From the NCBI RefSeq assembly GCF_003591485.1, contig NZ_QZCF01000009.1:124001-188000 (forward strand): a DNA stretch of 64,000 nt, given 5' to 3'. Below are positions 53,435 to 61,845 of the stretch, piece by piece. The notes beneath the pieces were generated by a model that saw only the letters and a program-made list of their open reading frames with translations, was not told where the DNA came from and ran no database searches. Origin of the DNA: Paenibacillus sp. 1011MAR3C5. Lineage in GTDB: Bacteria > Bacillota > Bacilli > Paenibacillales > Paenibacillaceae. Every line of letters starts with the position of its first letter. Position 1 is the first letter of the stretch. The translations under genes were made by a program, and so were the position numbers.

Positions 53435-53764
53435 TTGGAAAAACAACCGACCCACACATATAACAACCTCGCTGAAGCGACCTTGGAAGTCATTGGGGGG
53501 AAGTGGAAGTTATTGATTTTATGTCATCTTAACTGCGGACCCATGAGAACAAGCGAGTTCCGTAAGGAAATTCCGGATTTATCTCAAAAAGTGTTAACGC
53601 AGTCTCTTCGGGAGCTGGAGGAAGCAGGCATCATCACCCGAACCGTATATAACCAGGTACCGCCGAAAGTAGTCTATGAAATGAGCGAGTTAGGCAAAAC
53701 GTTGAGAACAATATTGGATCAATTGGAAGAGTGGGGCGAATATTATATAAAGATACGCAAATAA
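53435..53764 (+). CDS. HxlR family regulator
   Basis: 109 residues from TTG 53435, SD AAGGAG. ATLEVIGGKWKLLILCHL, GPMRTSEFRKEIPDLSQKVLTQSLRELE; Cys residues near 30-33 (LCHLNCG) could sense quinones or disulfide stress as in YodB/HypR, but the canonical N-terminal Cys is absent. Divergent from the oxidoreductase gene. The leader from 53319 contains an out-of-frame ORF without support. Confidence 0.9.
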   Translation: MEKQPTHTYNNLAEATLEVIGGKWKLLILCHLNCGPMRTSEFRKEIPDLSQKVLTQSLRELEEAGIITRTVYNQVPPKVVYEMSELGKTLRTILDQLEEWGEYYIKIRK

Positions 53765-53766
53765 AC

Positions 53767-53814
53767 GAAAGGCCCTCAAATGCTGCTACAAAGTGGCATT
53801 TGAGGGCCTTTCTC
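53767..53814. terminator. Strong hairpin between convergent genes
   Basis: GAAAGGCCCTCAAATGC (53767-53783) and GCATTTGAGGGCCTTTC (53796-53812) form a perfect 17-bp stem. No long T-run, but position between HxlR and the kinase-like gene suits a terminator. Confidence 0.8.
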
Positions 53815-53918
53815 TCGCAAAATCGGCTTCGGATGGGGCTCGAGCCGACTGTCGGAACAACCCCATTTTTGGTTGGCGGATCAAAATTTGATTGGGCTGA
53901 GAAGGGATCGACATTTCT

Positions 53919-54488
53919 TTATGTCTCCAAATCTCCCGCCTCATACCCTGCAACTAGATCCCGAATGAATGCCGCGGTGCGTTCGGCGTCGACGTTCTCA
54001 ATGACATGCTCGCATTCCTTGCGGTAGGTGACTTCATCCGTGTAATGGTTTAAATAGCTGTTCATAATTTCATACGACATGCCTTTCTCTTCAAGGCGCT
54101 CTTTTACGAGCCGCTTCTCGACATAGAGAAAGATGCGAACAACTTTGTCGCCATACAGGCTGCGGATGCGATCAGCGCCCTCGCGATTTAGGATCAGATA
54201 GACGCTTCGCCCCTCGAGAAGGGCGTCATTCAGCTCTCTGCTCGCGACGCCGTAGCGGTATCGGTCGATTTTGACTTCTTCAGAGAAATAGTGACGCTTG
54301 CTCAAAGCATCAAATTGCTCTGGCGTCAGATAACGGTAATCTGCAGGCGGAGACTCCTTGTCTCTGGGCGGTCGGTCAGTGTAAGAAGGAAGATGGGTAA
54401 TGCGGGTATGCTTCAGCGCAAGTCTCGCCGTCGTTTTACGACCGGAGCCGCTTGTGCCTGTGAACACATAGATATATGGTCTGCTCAT
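53919..54488 (-). CDS. Guanylate-kinase-like protein
   Basis: 189 residues, SD GAGGAG. P-loop reads GTSGSGRKTT: the Lys of the standard GxxGxGK[ST] is shifted by an Arg. SYTDRPPRDKE corresponds to the GMP-binding T-R-P-R segment, and YRYGVASRELNDALLEGRSVYLILNREGA to the Y-G-x-x and D/N-x-E core. Length near Gmk (about 205) but too diverged to be the housekeeping enzyme. May act on another nucleotide. Confidence 0.82.
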   Translation of the reverse strand: MSRPYIYVFTGTSGSGRKTTARLALKHTRITHLPSYTDRPPRDKESPPADYRYLTPEQFDALSKRHYFSEEVKIDRYRYGVASRELNDALLEGRSVYLILNREGADRIRSLYGDKVVRIFLYVEKRLVKERLEEKGMSYEIMNSYLNHYTDEVTYRKECEHVIENVDAERTAAFIRDLVAGYEAGDLET

Positions 54489-54725
54489 GTGAAATCACTC
54501 CTCTCGGCATTGGGAAAGGCTGATTCAATAAGTTGAAATGGAAGATTGATAGGAGAAGGTCTATATCCTATTTATCGGCTTAAACGCGACTTATTGTGAT
54601 GGCGGAGCAGGAGCATATGCATATGAATGGATTTGTTGGTTTGCTTCGGGGCATTAAATTGTTATAAACGATTTTGACGAAAATGTGTATTGAGGAAGCG
54701 GGGGCGACAAGCGTACAATGAATTC
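54489..54725. other. Intergenic stretch without recognised features
   Basis: About 240 bases between divergent genes. No coding frame with SD or clear promoter for the leftward gene was found; the Fur box follows at 54726. Confidence 0.5.
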
Positions 54726-54744
54726 ATTGATAATAATTATCAAT
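54726..54744 (+). promoter_or_regulatory. Fur box before the siderophore-binding protein gene
   Basis: ATTGATAATAATTATCAAT is a perfect 9-1-9 palindrome with the TGATAATNATTATCA core recognised by Bacillus Fur. It lies 33 bases before the start codon. Confidence 0.92.
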
Positions 54745-54776
54745 ATCATTAATGTGGATCAGGAGAGGGTAAAATC

Positions 54777-55787
54777 ATGGTCAGGCAAGTTTGGAAGACA
54801 TTTTTGAAATCAGCGGTTGTCGTCACTGTATGTATCGGGCTGTTGGCCGGGTGCGGCGATGCCGGTAACCGGATCAATAACGGAGAAGCGGTTTCCGGCC
54901 AGCCTTCCGGGGGAGCAAACGCTGACAGTAAAGCGGAACAAGCGGTACCGGCAACGCGCATCGTCAAAAATGAGTTCGGAGAATTGGAAATTCCGGTAAA
55001 CCCCAAACGCGTGGCTGCTTTATACCGCGAGGATTATTTGGTGGCGCTTGGCGTGACGCCGATCGTGCAATATTTCAATCCGATGTGGGGCAAGCAAGAT
55101 TATTTGGGTCTGGAGGTGCCGTTGTTTGACGTTACCGGAAGCGTGGAAGCTCTGCTTGTTTCCGAGCCGGATTTGATTATTACCGCTGGCATAGATGACG
55201 CCCAATACGAAATGTACAGCAAAGTTGCGCCGACGTTCCGTATTCCAGAGGACGTGCTGTCGGATTCGCGCCAGACGTTGAACATGATTGCCGATTTGCT
55301 CGGCGTGCCGGAGAAGGCGGCGGAGGTTTTACAGAAATACGATCAGCGGGTGGAGGAACTGAAAGGCAAGATGGCCGCTTCGGCCAGGGATGAGAAAGTC
55401 GTTGTGTTACGGATGAATTCCGCCGATAAGTCGGTTAATATTTTTAGTTACAACAACATGTTTATCGGCAAGCTGTTGTATCAGGATCTGGGGATTCAAG
55501 CGCCGCAATATGCCAAAAACTTGACCGAGGGAAATAGCGTATTGTCCATGGAGGCGATTCCCGAGCTCGACGCCGACCATATGATATTGCTGCTGTCCAA
55601 CGGCACTTGGGAGGATGAGGGTATAGCACAAGCTTATGATGAGATGATGAATAGTCCGATCTGGAAATCCGTACCCGCTGTGCAGAAGGGCAACGTCTAC
55701 CAGGTCGAGCGCTCACACTGGCAAACGACGGCGATTATCGGGGATCAGAAAAAGATGGACGATTTGGAAAGGCTGTTTATCAAGTAA
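54777..55787 (+). CDS. Iron-siderophore-binding lipoprotein (FeuA-like)
   Basis: 336 residues, SD AGGAGAGGG. Signal peptide with lipobox LLAGC (Cys about 23). Helical-backbone binding-protein fold: IPVNPKRVAALYREDYLVAL, SVEALLVSEPDLIITAG, DLLGVPEKAAEVLQKYDQRV, DHMILLLSN. The permease genes are not adjacent, so it must share a transporter elsewhere. YLVALGV.PI.QY....WGKQDYL is shared with the C-terminal domain of the regulator encoded next door, implying the same ligand. Confidence 0.92.
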   Translation: MVRQVWKTFLKSAVVVTVCIGLLAGCGDAGNRINNGEAVSGQPSGGANADSKAEQAVPATRIVKNEFGELEIPVNPKRVAALYREDYLVALGVTPIVQYFNPMWGKQDYLGLEVPLFDVTGSVEALLVSEPDLIITAGIDDAQYEMYSKVAPTFRIPEDVLSDSRQTLNMIADLLGVPEKAAEVLQKYDQRVEELKGKMAASARDEKVVVLRMNSADKSVNIFSYNNMFIGKLLYQDLGIQAPQYAKNLTEGNSVLSMEAIPELDADHMILLLSNGTWEDEGIAQAYDEMMNSPIWKSVPAVQKGNVYQVERSHWQTTAIIGDQKKMDDLERLFIK

Positions 55788-55854
55788 CATCGGTTTCGCT
55801 TAACCAATCCAGCGCATGAACGCTCGAATGGGAAGGCGACACGCCGGCGAAAAA

Positions 55855-55896
55855 GGAGAGTTGCTTCAACAATGGTTGAAGAGCTGTCCTTTTTTG
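55855..55896 (+). terminator. Terminator of the siderophore-binding protein gene
   Basis: GGAGAGTTGCTTCAAC and GTTGAAGAGCTGTCC form an imperfect stem (55855-55890) followed by a T-run. Confidence 0.75.
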
Positions 55897-55904
55897 TTTA
55901 TGAT

Positions 55905-55923
55905 GATAATGAGAACTATTATC
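55905..55923 (+). promoter_or_regulatory. Fur box before the AraC/binding-protein fusion gene
   Basis: GATAATGAGAACTATTATC matches 16 of 19 positions of the classical GATAATGATAATCATTATC consensus. Its position shows the gene must start downstream of it. Confidence 0.85.
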
Positions 55924-55974
55924 AATGTTTGCGGAGCTGATAGGGCGCCGTTTCCAGATAAGGGCTGGGAGTGT

Positions 55975-57657
55975 ATGGGGAAGATGAGTGAAAATAGTTT
56001 TATTACCGTAAAGGGAAGCTACCGCTTTGAATGGGGGGAAGCGAAGCATATCCGGATTCGGGAGCATGAAACGGCGCTTTGCCAGGATGCGAGATTCGAT
56101 CTGCTTATCATCGTCAGGAATGGAGCGGCGCGGCTGCAAGGACGAGACGGTGACAAAGGTGAAAGCCCCATCCGATCCGGGCAATTTGTATGGCTGCAAG
56201 CGAATTCGGCGGAAATCTCCTTGTTTGCGCTTTCGCCCGTTTGCGCTTTCGATGTTTTTTCTTTTCAGTTCAGATCCGAACAGGTTGAGGTCATTACAGG
56301 AACCCTCAGAGAGGAGCCAGAGTTCCCGGAAGCCGTTGTTCCCTATGGCCAAGTGCTGGAGCTGCGGACTTATGCGAAAGCCGTCGAGCTGGTGGAGGAA
56401 TTGCTGCAGCCAACTTGTCGCGATGCCACGTCGCTTCAATTCTATTACCGCTATTTGCGTTTTCAGGAGCTGCTGCTTATGATCATCAGTTGGCATGAGC
56501 AGCAATCACGACAGGCAGCCGCTTCGGCCGAAGCAGGCATTGGCAGGTCCATTCAATATATGAACGTGCATTACAGCGATGCGCTCACCGTGGAGCAACT
56601 GGCCGATATCGCATGGATCGAACCTTGGAAATATCCGCGTCTGTTCAAGGGAGCGACAGGCAAGTCACCTCTTCAATATTTGAACGATATGCGCATGGAC
56701 AAGGCGAAGCAATTGCTGGTAGCCGGGGAGGACAAGCTGTCGGACATCGCGCAGCAGATCGGGTTTGCGAACGAATATTATTTCAGCCGCCGCTTCAAGC
56801 AGACGATCGGCATCGCGCCAGGGCAATACCGCCGGAATCACCGGGAGCAGCCGCGAATTGTAGCGCCTTATTTGGAGGATTTTCTAGTGGCGCTCGGAGT
56901 TATGCCGATTGCCCAGTATTGGCATGCCAAATGGGGCAAGCAGGATTATTTGCGGCTGTCGCAAACTCCCGTGTTTGACGAGATGGAGCTGGCGACGGCA
57001 AGTCTGCACGCCATTGCCGATTATCGGCCCGACCTGATCCTGCTTATGGACCATTACGATGATACGCTGTACAAGCAATGCCGCCGCATCACCCATACCT
57101 GCGTGATGCCTGAATCTACGAATGATTGGCGTATGGTATTGCGTCGCTTTGGCGATTTTTTCGGCCGTGAGGAGTTGGCGGAGCGCATTCTCACGGAATA
57201 CACAGCCAAGGCGGCTGCTGCGCGAGAGGCGCTGCGCCGCAAGCTTCGCGGCGAGACGGTTGCGTTTTTGCGCGTATCGGCGGACTACGTTTTGATGTAT
57301 ACGGATTGCGGCGGAGGGTTTGCCGTTTCTGTGCTGTACGAGGATCTGGGTCTCCAGCCGTATCGGCTTTCCGGGACGGAAGAGTCAAGCTCTGGCTTCG
57401 GCGACGGCAAAATGATTGCTTTATCCGGGGAGCAACTGGCGGGGCTGTCCGCCGATCATCTGTTTGTGGTGTTCGACAAATGGCACAGCGGTCGGCCGGG
57501 CGAGGAGCGGATGCTGCTCAGCAGCCAGGTATGGAAAGGCCTTGCCGCCGTACGCAAGCTGCAGGCATACGAGATGGACTTTTTGACCTGGATGAATAAC
57601 GGGGTGATCTCGAACGGCAAAAAAATTGACGATATTATGCGGGTGTTGGCCATCTGA
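55975..57657 (+). CDS. AraC regulator fused to a siderophore-binding domain (Btr-like)
   Basis: 560 residues from ATG 55975 (GGGAG upstream; ATG 55984 is an alternative). The open frame to 55816 runs through a terminator and Fur box and is rejected. Order: N-terminal cupin-like region (1-150), AraC double helix-turn-helix (about 175-280: LTVEQLADIAWIEPWKYPRLF, LSDIAQQIGFANEYYFSRRF), then a helical-backbone binding-protein domain (about 290-560: YLEDFLVALGVMPIAQYWHA). B. subtilis Btr has this layout and activates feuABC on Fe-bacillibactin binding. Ligand here unknown but probably that of the adjacent lipoprotein. Confidence 0.92.
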   Translation: MGKMSENSFITVKGSYRFEWGEAKHIRIREHETALCQDARFDLLIIVRNGAARLQGRDGDKGESPIRSGQFVWLQANSAEISLFALSPVCAFDVFSFQFRSEQVEVITGTLREEPEFPEAVVPYGQVLELRTYAKAVELVEELLQPTCRDATSLQFYYRYLRFQELLLMIISWHEQQSRQAAASAEAGIGRSIQYMNVHYSDALTVEQLADIAWIEPWKYPRLFKGATGKSPLQYLNDMRMDKAKQLLVAGEDKLSDIAQQIGFANEYYFSRRFKQTIGIAPGQYRRNHREQPRIVAPYLEDFLVALGVMPIAQYWHAKWGKQDYLRLSQTPVFDEMELATASLHAIADYRPDLILLMDHYDDTLYKQCRRITHTCVMPESTNDWRMVLRRFGDFFGREELAERILTEYTAKAAAAREALRRKLRGETVAFLRVSADYVLMYTDCGGGFAVSVLYEDLGLQPYRLSGTEESSSGFGDGKMIALSGEQLAGLSADHLFVVFDKWHSGRPGEERMLLSSQVWKGLAAVRKLQAYEMDFLTWMNNGVISNGKKIDDIMRVLAI

Positions 57658-57666
57658 GAAAACAAA

Positions 57667-57693
57667 AACCACGTCCCTCTAAAGGACGTGGTT
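57667..57693. terminator. Bidirectional terminator
   Basis: AACCACGTCC (57667-57676) and GGACGTGGTT (57684-57693) form a perfect 10-bp stem between convergent genes; A-run on the left serves the minus strand. Confidence 0.85.
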
Positions 57694-57698
57694 CCCCA

Positions 57699-58064
57699 TC
57701 AATAAACCTTTCTCATAAGCTCAAAAACTTCTTCTATCGTAAGTCCGAAGGATTTGTAGTAATCAGCGTCAATCGCCATCCGCTGCAGGATCATGTCATT
57801 GCGTCTTTGCAGCATCTCGTCAGGGGAGAGGTCGGCGACGAAGCAGCCTTTGCCGGTAATGGTATAGATGAGGTCAAGCCGCTCCAGCTCTTCCCAAGCT
57901 TTCTTCACCGTGATGATGCTGACGCCAAGCTCCGTGGCCGCTTGCCGTATGGGCGGCAGGCCGTATCCGCTCTCCAGCTCACCCTTGAGAATCTGTGCGC
58001 TGATCTGTTCGAAAAGCTGCTGATAGATAGGTTTTTCAGATGTATTCGAAATTGCGATGTTCAT
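57699..58064 (-). CDS. GntR family regulator (YtrA-type)
   Basis: 121 residues. PIYQQLFEQISAQILKGELESGYGLPPIRQAATELGVSIITVKKAW is the GntR winged helix (family shown by GYGLPPIRQAATELGVSIIT), with a short C-terminal dimer helix as in the YtrA subfamily. Last gene of a leftward ABC operon; start overlaps the permease stop (TAATG). Confidence 0.92.
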   Translation of the reverse strand: MNIAISNTSEKPIYQQLFEQISAQILKGELESGYGLPPIRQAATELGVSIITVKKAWEELERLDLIYTITGKGCFVADLSPDEMLQRRNDMILQRMAIDADYYKSFGLTIEEVFELMRKVY

Positions 58065-58717
58065 TACATTTCCACTTTCTCAAACCGTTTGTTGGCAATA
58101 TGATAAGCGATAAATGTAAATAGCGCAAATATCACGATGCCTGCAAGCAAGATTAAGAGGTGAGCGCCCAGATTGTCGCTACCAGCGCCATTGAACAGAT
58201 CGGACACATACGAGTTTTGCAAAACAAGCCATTCGGCGCCTCCGGCAAACAAGATTGCACCTGCATTCGCTGCAAATGCTGCCGCACCGTATTTATACGA
58301 CGTCTTATAATACATGGAGATGAAGATCAGGTTGAAGATCGCCAGCATGACAAAGCATAGTCCCCAGAAGCCAAAGGAAGGCTTTAAGAAAAAGTACATC
58401 ATATTCGGATACAAACGTAACGTGACCACGCCATAAATCATGGCAACAACGATATGCAACAGCTCCAGAATGACGATAAAGGAGACTCTTGCTTTCACCA
58501 TATCTCTTTTTGTAACCGGCATGATGCTTGTGAAGATCAGATCGTTCTGGCTCTTATACCCGCCGAACATGTTCGGAATCGTAATGAAACAGAAGTAGAG
58601 GATAACCAGGAAGTACAGCCAACCCGGAATAAGCATCAATGCGCCAGTCAAAAACGGCAGTACGTAGAAGAAAGGACTTACGCCAATCTTAAATTCCTTC
58701 ATTAACAAGTTATGCAT
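58064..58717 (-). CDS. ABC-2 type permease
   Basis: 217 residues with six membrane helices; SD AAGGAGG in the end of the ATPase gene. GGYKSQNDLIFTSIMPVTKRDMVKAR is the cytosolic loop typical of ABC-2 permeases linked to YtrA-type regulators. Together with the ATPase it forms an exporter, possibly for cell-wall-active compounds (family precedent). Confidence 0.85.
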   Translation of the reverse strand: MHNLLMKEFKIGVSPFFYVLPFLTGALMLIPGWLYFLVILYFCFITIPNMFGGYKSQNDLIFTSIMPVTKRDMVKARVSFIVILELLHIVVAMIYGVVTLRLYPNMMYFFLKPSFGFWGLCFVMLAIFNLIFISMYYKTSYKYGAAAFAANAGAILFAGGAEWLVLQNSYVSDLFNGAGSDNLGAHLLILLAGIVIFALFTFIAYHIANKRFEKVEM

Positions 58718-58718
58718 C

Positions 58719-59567
58719 CTAGATATCCTCCTTCTTCGAGCAATAAATCATGATCTCCTCGAGATTCGGTATCGCTGACCTTATATCCAGTGACGAATCG
58801 AAGTCCTTTGTATGAATCAAGCCGGTGAAGCCGAATGAATTGACCTTGTAAGAAATGAGTCGGTCCTTGATCAGATCCAGCTGCTCCTTCTTGCCATTGA
58901 GCAAACGGTAAGCATCTACGAATTCTTCCTTCTCCGCACTCTTGATGATTTCACCGTTATGAATGAAGGTGATGTAATCTGCACATTTCTCGAGATCGGA
59001 TGTGATATGAGTGGAGAAGAGGATACTGATCTCGCCGTCCTGCACCAGCTCCCGGAAGATATCCAGCAGATTGTCCCGGGCGACAGGATCGAGTCCGCTA
59101 GTTGGTTCATCCAGAATAAGAAGCTTCGCCCCATGCGACAGGGCAAGAGCCAGGCTGTATTTCACCTTCATGCCGGTCGATAACTCGGAGATTTTTTTGT
59201 CCTCGATCAGATTGAACTTCTTCAAATACTTGCGGTAGGTAGCATCATCCCAGTTCTTATAGAACCGCTTGATTACATCCGTTAATGTCTTGACTTTGGT
59301 GCGGGTATAAAAGTTGATGTCGCCAAAAGCAGAGCCGATCTCCTGCTTTAATTCCACCTCGTGCTGCCCCATGTTCTTGCCCATAATATGAATCTCGCCG
59401 CTATCCAGGCGAATCAGATTCAGAATTGACTTAATCGTTGTTGTTTTGCCAGCGCCATTCGAGCCGATAAATCCCATAATGTAGCCTTTTTCCAGTTGAA
59501 AAGATACGTTCTTCAGTTGAAAATGATCATACTTTTTACTTACGTTACGAAGATCTAAAGCCAACAT
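58719..59567 (-). CDS. ABC transporter ATP-binding protein
   Basis: 282 residues from ATG 59567 with GGAGG; the frame extends 14 codons upstream into the operator region. Walker A GSNGAGKTT, signature LSTGMKVKYSL, Walker B LLILDEPTSGLDP, H-loop LFSTH, and a 70-residue C-terminal tail. First gene of the ABC-permease-GntR operon. Confidence 0.9.
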   Translation of the reverse strand: MLALDLRNVSKKYDHFQLKNVSFQLEKGYIMGFIGSNGAGKTTTIKSILNLIRLDSGEIHIMGKNMGQHEVELKQEIGSAFGDINFYTRTKVKTLTDVIKRFYKNWDDATYRKYLKKFNLIEDKKISELSTGMKVKYSLALALSHGAKLLILDEPTSGLDPVARDNLLDIFRELVQDGEISILFSTHITSDLEKCADYITFIHNGEIIKSAEKEEFVDAYRLLNGKKEQLDLIKDRLISYKVNSFGFTGLIHTKDFDSSLDIRSAIPNLEEIMIYCSKKEDI

Positions 59568-59587
59568 AGCGTTTCCTCCGCTCCAAA

Positions 59588-59612
59588 ATTGTGTATGTTG
59601 TGTATGCACAAT
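59588..59612 (-). promoter_or_regulatory. Operator-like inverted repeat of the GntR operon
   Basis: ATTGTGTAT (59588-59596) and ATGCACAAT (59604-59612) form an imperfect palindrome 21 bases upstream of the ATPase start, resembling TGTGTA...TRCACA sites of YtrA-type repressors. Confidence 0.65.
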
Positions 59613-59730
59613 ATATCATCGATCATAATCTGCTGTCAATTCCTGTTCAACTATTTTTTAAGTAAATACAAAAAAAAGAGAGCAGGAAGATATTCCTCCT
59701 GTTCTCCTTCGCATATCGGAACGACCATTA

Positions 59731-59908
59731 TTGTGCTTTAACCGTATCTAGAAAACGATGCAGCATCATATAGGATTGTTCGAAGCTTAACACGGTTTTG
59801 GGTGAGAAACGCCCTTCGCCTGTGCCGACCATAATGCTCTTGGCCGATACAAATTGGATGCCTACCTGCGCCCAGCTGCTGATGGAACGAGAGTCGGCAT
59901 AGCTGATT
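59731..59908 (-). pseudogene. S-layer-homology domain remnant, leftward
   Basis: The minus strand reads SYADSRSISSWAQVGIQFVS, then AKSIMVGTGEGRFSPKTVLS and a helical end before TAA at 59731. This is the last SLH domain of a surface protein (F/Y-x-D, W-A, G-x-x-x-G, F-x-P-x-x). No start; the rest of the gene is missing at the junction with the rightward remnant. Confidence 0.75.
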
Positions 59909-60081
59909 TTGGCGATGCGCAGGTTATTCCGAACTGGGCCAGAGCATCCTTTCTGTCCGCTATAAACGAGGGCATTCTGGTTGGGACAGAGCAGTCCGAA
60001 TTACAGCCATTACGTCAGGTTACTCGTGCTAAAGCGATTGTCATTATCTTGCGTCTATTGGACAAGCTTAAGGGAAAATAG
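59896..60081 (+). pseudogene. S-layer-homology domain remnant, rightward
   Basis: The plus strand reads IADFGDAQVIPNWARASFLS, AINEGILVGTEQSELQPLRQ and VTRAKAIVIILRLL before TAA at 60079-60081: again the C-terminal SLH domain of a surface protein. Its 5' part is missing where it meets the leftward remnant. Confidence 0.75.
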
Positions 60082-60082
60082 T

Positions 60083-60967
60083 TTAAGTTGTATACAGATG
60101 GATAAAGTTCTCCGCCATCGCAGACAAGCGGCGGTTCTTAAGCCATACCAGCCCGACGGGAGAGACCATCTCGGTTGGGCTGGTTATTTTATTGGCGCGT
60201 ATAGCAGCCCTGTCATGCACCTTGAGCAGTGTCTCCGGTACGATCGCCGAGCAAAAACCGGACTCCACCAGCCTGATCAGCAGCGAGATGTCGGAGCATT
60301 CTCCAACAATATTCGGTTGCAGATGAAGCTCGGAGAAGGCTTGCCGGATCAAATAATGCACGCCTAGTCCCGGTGTGCTGGGCAGCATCAGCGGGATATC
60401 TTGCAGCTCGGCAAGCGAGAGGCCAGCATCCAGAGGAGCTGATTTCGACGCTTCGGCCGATGTCACTACATAAAACGGCTCGCTATATAGATGACGAACA
60501 GCCAGATCATCCCCTAATTCAAGCGGCAAACGAATAAACGCCAGCTCAACCGCGCGTTCTCTGACTAGTTGGCAGAGGCGGGCGGATTCATTTTGCTGGA
60601 TATGGTAGGCGGCCTTAGGATATCCTTCCCGGAAGCGGTGGAGAAGGTTCGGCAGCTCCGCAACCGAAAGCGTATTGACGCCAATCGATAATGTACCGCT
60701 GCTGCCTTGTCCCACTTCTTTTACCTCAAATGCGGCTTCCTCCATAAGCTCGACCATTTGCAGAGCATACTCATAGAGCTTCTTTCCCGCTGCTGTCAGC
60801 TTCAAGTACTTGCCGCTTCGCTCCATTAATTCTGTGCGGAGCTCTTCTTCCATCGCTTTCAATTGTTGGCTTAGCGGAGGTTGAGAGAGATGGAGCCGCT
60901 TCGCAGCGGCCGATACGGTCCCTTCCTCCACAATTGCAATGAAGTAGCGCAGCTGCCGGATATCCAT
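60083..60967 (-). CDS. LysR family transcriptional regulator
   Basis: 294 residues, SD AAGGAGG. MDIRQLRYFIAIVEEGTVSA, AAKRLHLSQPPLSQQLKAME is the winged helix; substrate-binding domain from residue 90. IPLMLPSTPGLGVHYLIRQAF is the typical ligand-domain motif. Divergent from a deaminase gene (117 bases), the classical position of its target. Its stop is right next to the SLH remnant. Confidence 0.93.
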   Translation of the reverse strand: MDIRQLRYFIAIVEEGTVSAAAKRLHLSQPPLSQQLKAMEEELRTELMERSGKYLKLTAAGKKLYEYALQMVELMEEAAFEVKEVGQGSSGTLSIGVNTLSVAELPNLLHRFREGYPKAAYHIQQNESARLCQLVRERAVELAFIRLPLELGDDLAVRHLYSEPFYVVTSAEASKSAPLDAGLSLAELQDIPLMLPSTPGLGVHYLIRQAFSELHLQPNIVGECSDISLLIRLVESGFCSAIVPETLLKVHDRAAIRANKITSPTEMVSPVGLVWLKNRRLSAMAENFIHLYTT

Positions 60968-61084
60968 AATTGTCCTCCTTGTATATGAAAAACCTTAGTG
61001 AATGATAGTTTAACTATATTTTTCGAATGGATATGCTTATGATACCATGATTTTATACGAATAGATGAACAGGAGGATATTCCA

Positions 61085-61564
61085 TTGATCAATGATACGG
61101 ATATGAAGCATCTGCGGCGCTGTATTGAATTGGCCAAAGCCGCACTGGACGCAGGAGATGAGCCGTTTGGTTCTGTACTTGTCTCCTCTACCGGCGAGGT
61201 GCTGATGGAGGACCATAACCACGTTGCAGGCGGCGACCATACTCAGCATCCGGAGTTTGCGCTGGCGCGCTGGGCGGCCAATAACATGACGGTGGAAGAG
61301 CGTAGCAAGGCGACCGTCTACACGTCGGGCGAGCATTGTCCGATGTGCGCCGCAGCCCACGGCTGGGCGGGGCTAGGCCGAATTGTATATGCCAGCTCTT
61401 CAAAGCAATTGGCAGAGTGGCTGAATGAACTAGGGGTTTCCCCATCGCGCGTCCGCAATCTTCCGATCGAAGACGTGATCAGGGATACCGTTATTGAAGG
61501 CCCTGTAGCTGAGTTGGCAGAGGAAGTGCGGCAGCTTCATATCCGGCTGCACGTCAAGAGATAA
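61085..61564 (+). CDS. Nucleoside deaminase (CMP/dCMP deaminase fold)
   Basis: 159 residues from TTG 61085, SD AGGAGGA. Zinc motifs: HPEFALARWAA (HxE) and GEHCPMCAAAHGWAG (PCxxC). DAGDEPFGSVLV and NHVAGGDHTQHPE fit guanine/cytosine-type deaminases. Probably controlled by the divergent LysR regulator. Substrate not determinable. Confidence 0.9.
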   Translation: MINDTDMKHLRRCIELAKAALDAGDEPFGSVLVSSTGEVLMEDHNHVAGGDHTQHPEFALARWAANNMTVEERSKATVYTSGEHCPMCAAAHGWAGLGRIVYASSSKQLAEWLNELGVSPSRVRNLPIEDVIRDTVIEGPVAELAEEVRQLHIRLHVKR

Positions 61565-61583
61565 AATTGGATGAATAAAAAGG

Positions 61584-61614
61584 AAAACGCAACCTTGATC
61601 AAGGTTGCGTTTTT
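61584..61614 (+). terminator. Terminator of the AACGCAACC family (perfect)
   Basis: 61584-61613 is a perfect 15+15 palindrome with arms AAAACGCAACCTTGA and TCAAGGTTGCGTTTT. Ends the deaminase gene. Confidence 0.92.
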
Positions 61615-61845
61615 GTGTCTGGTTGCCATAATTCAGCGTTTGAAGTTTCTATGGCAATAAAACTTCAAGTATGCCGCCCACAGCCATCTCGTGCGGAAGT
61701 CGCATCGTCTATCAGCCAAGCGTCGCATTCACATCCCCGTACCCGGACTTAAGTAAGAAGCATTCTGCGGACCGTAATGGCTTTTACTAGCCGACTGTAA
61801 AATGAAGGAAAGTTTCACAGTTGGAAAGTGAAGGGATGTTGGATG

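Noticed and set aside
55816-55974. N-terminal extension of the AraC fusion gene
   Set aside because: It would run through the terminator of the preceding gene and through the Fur box.
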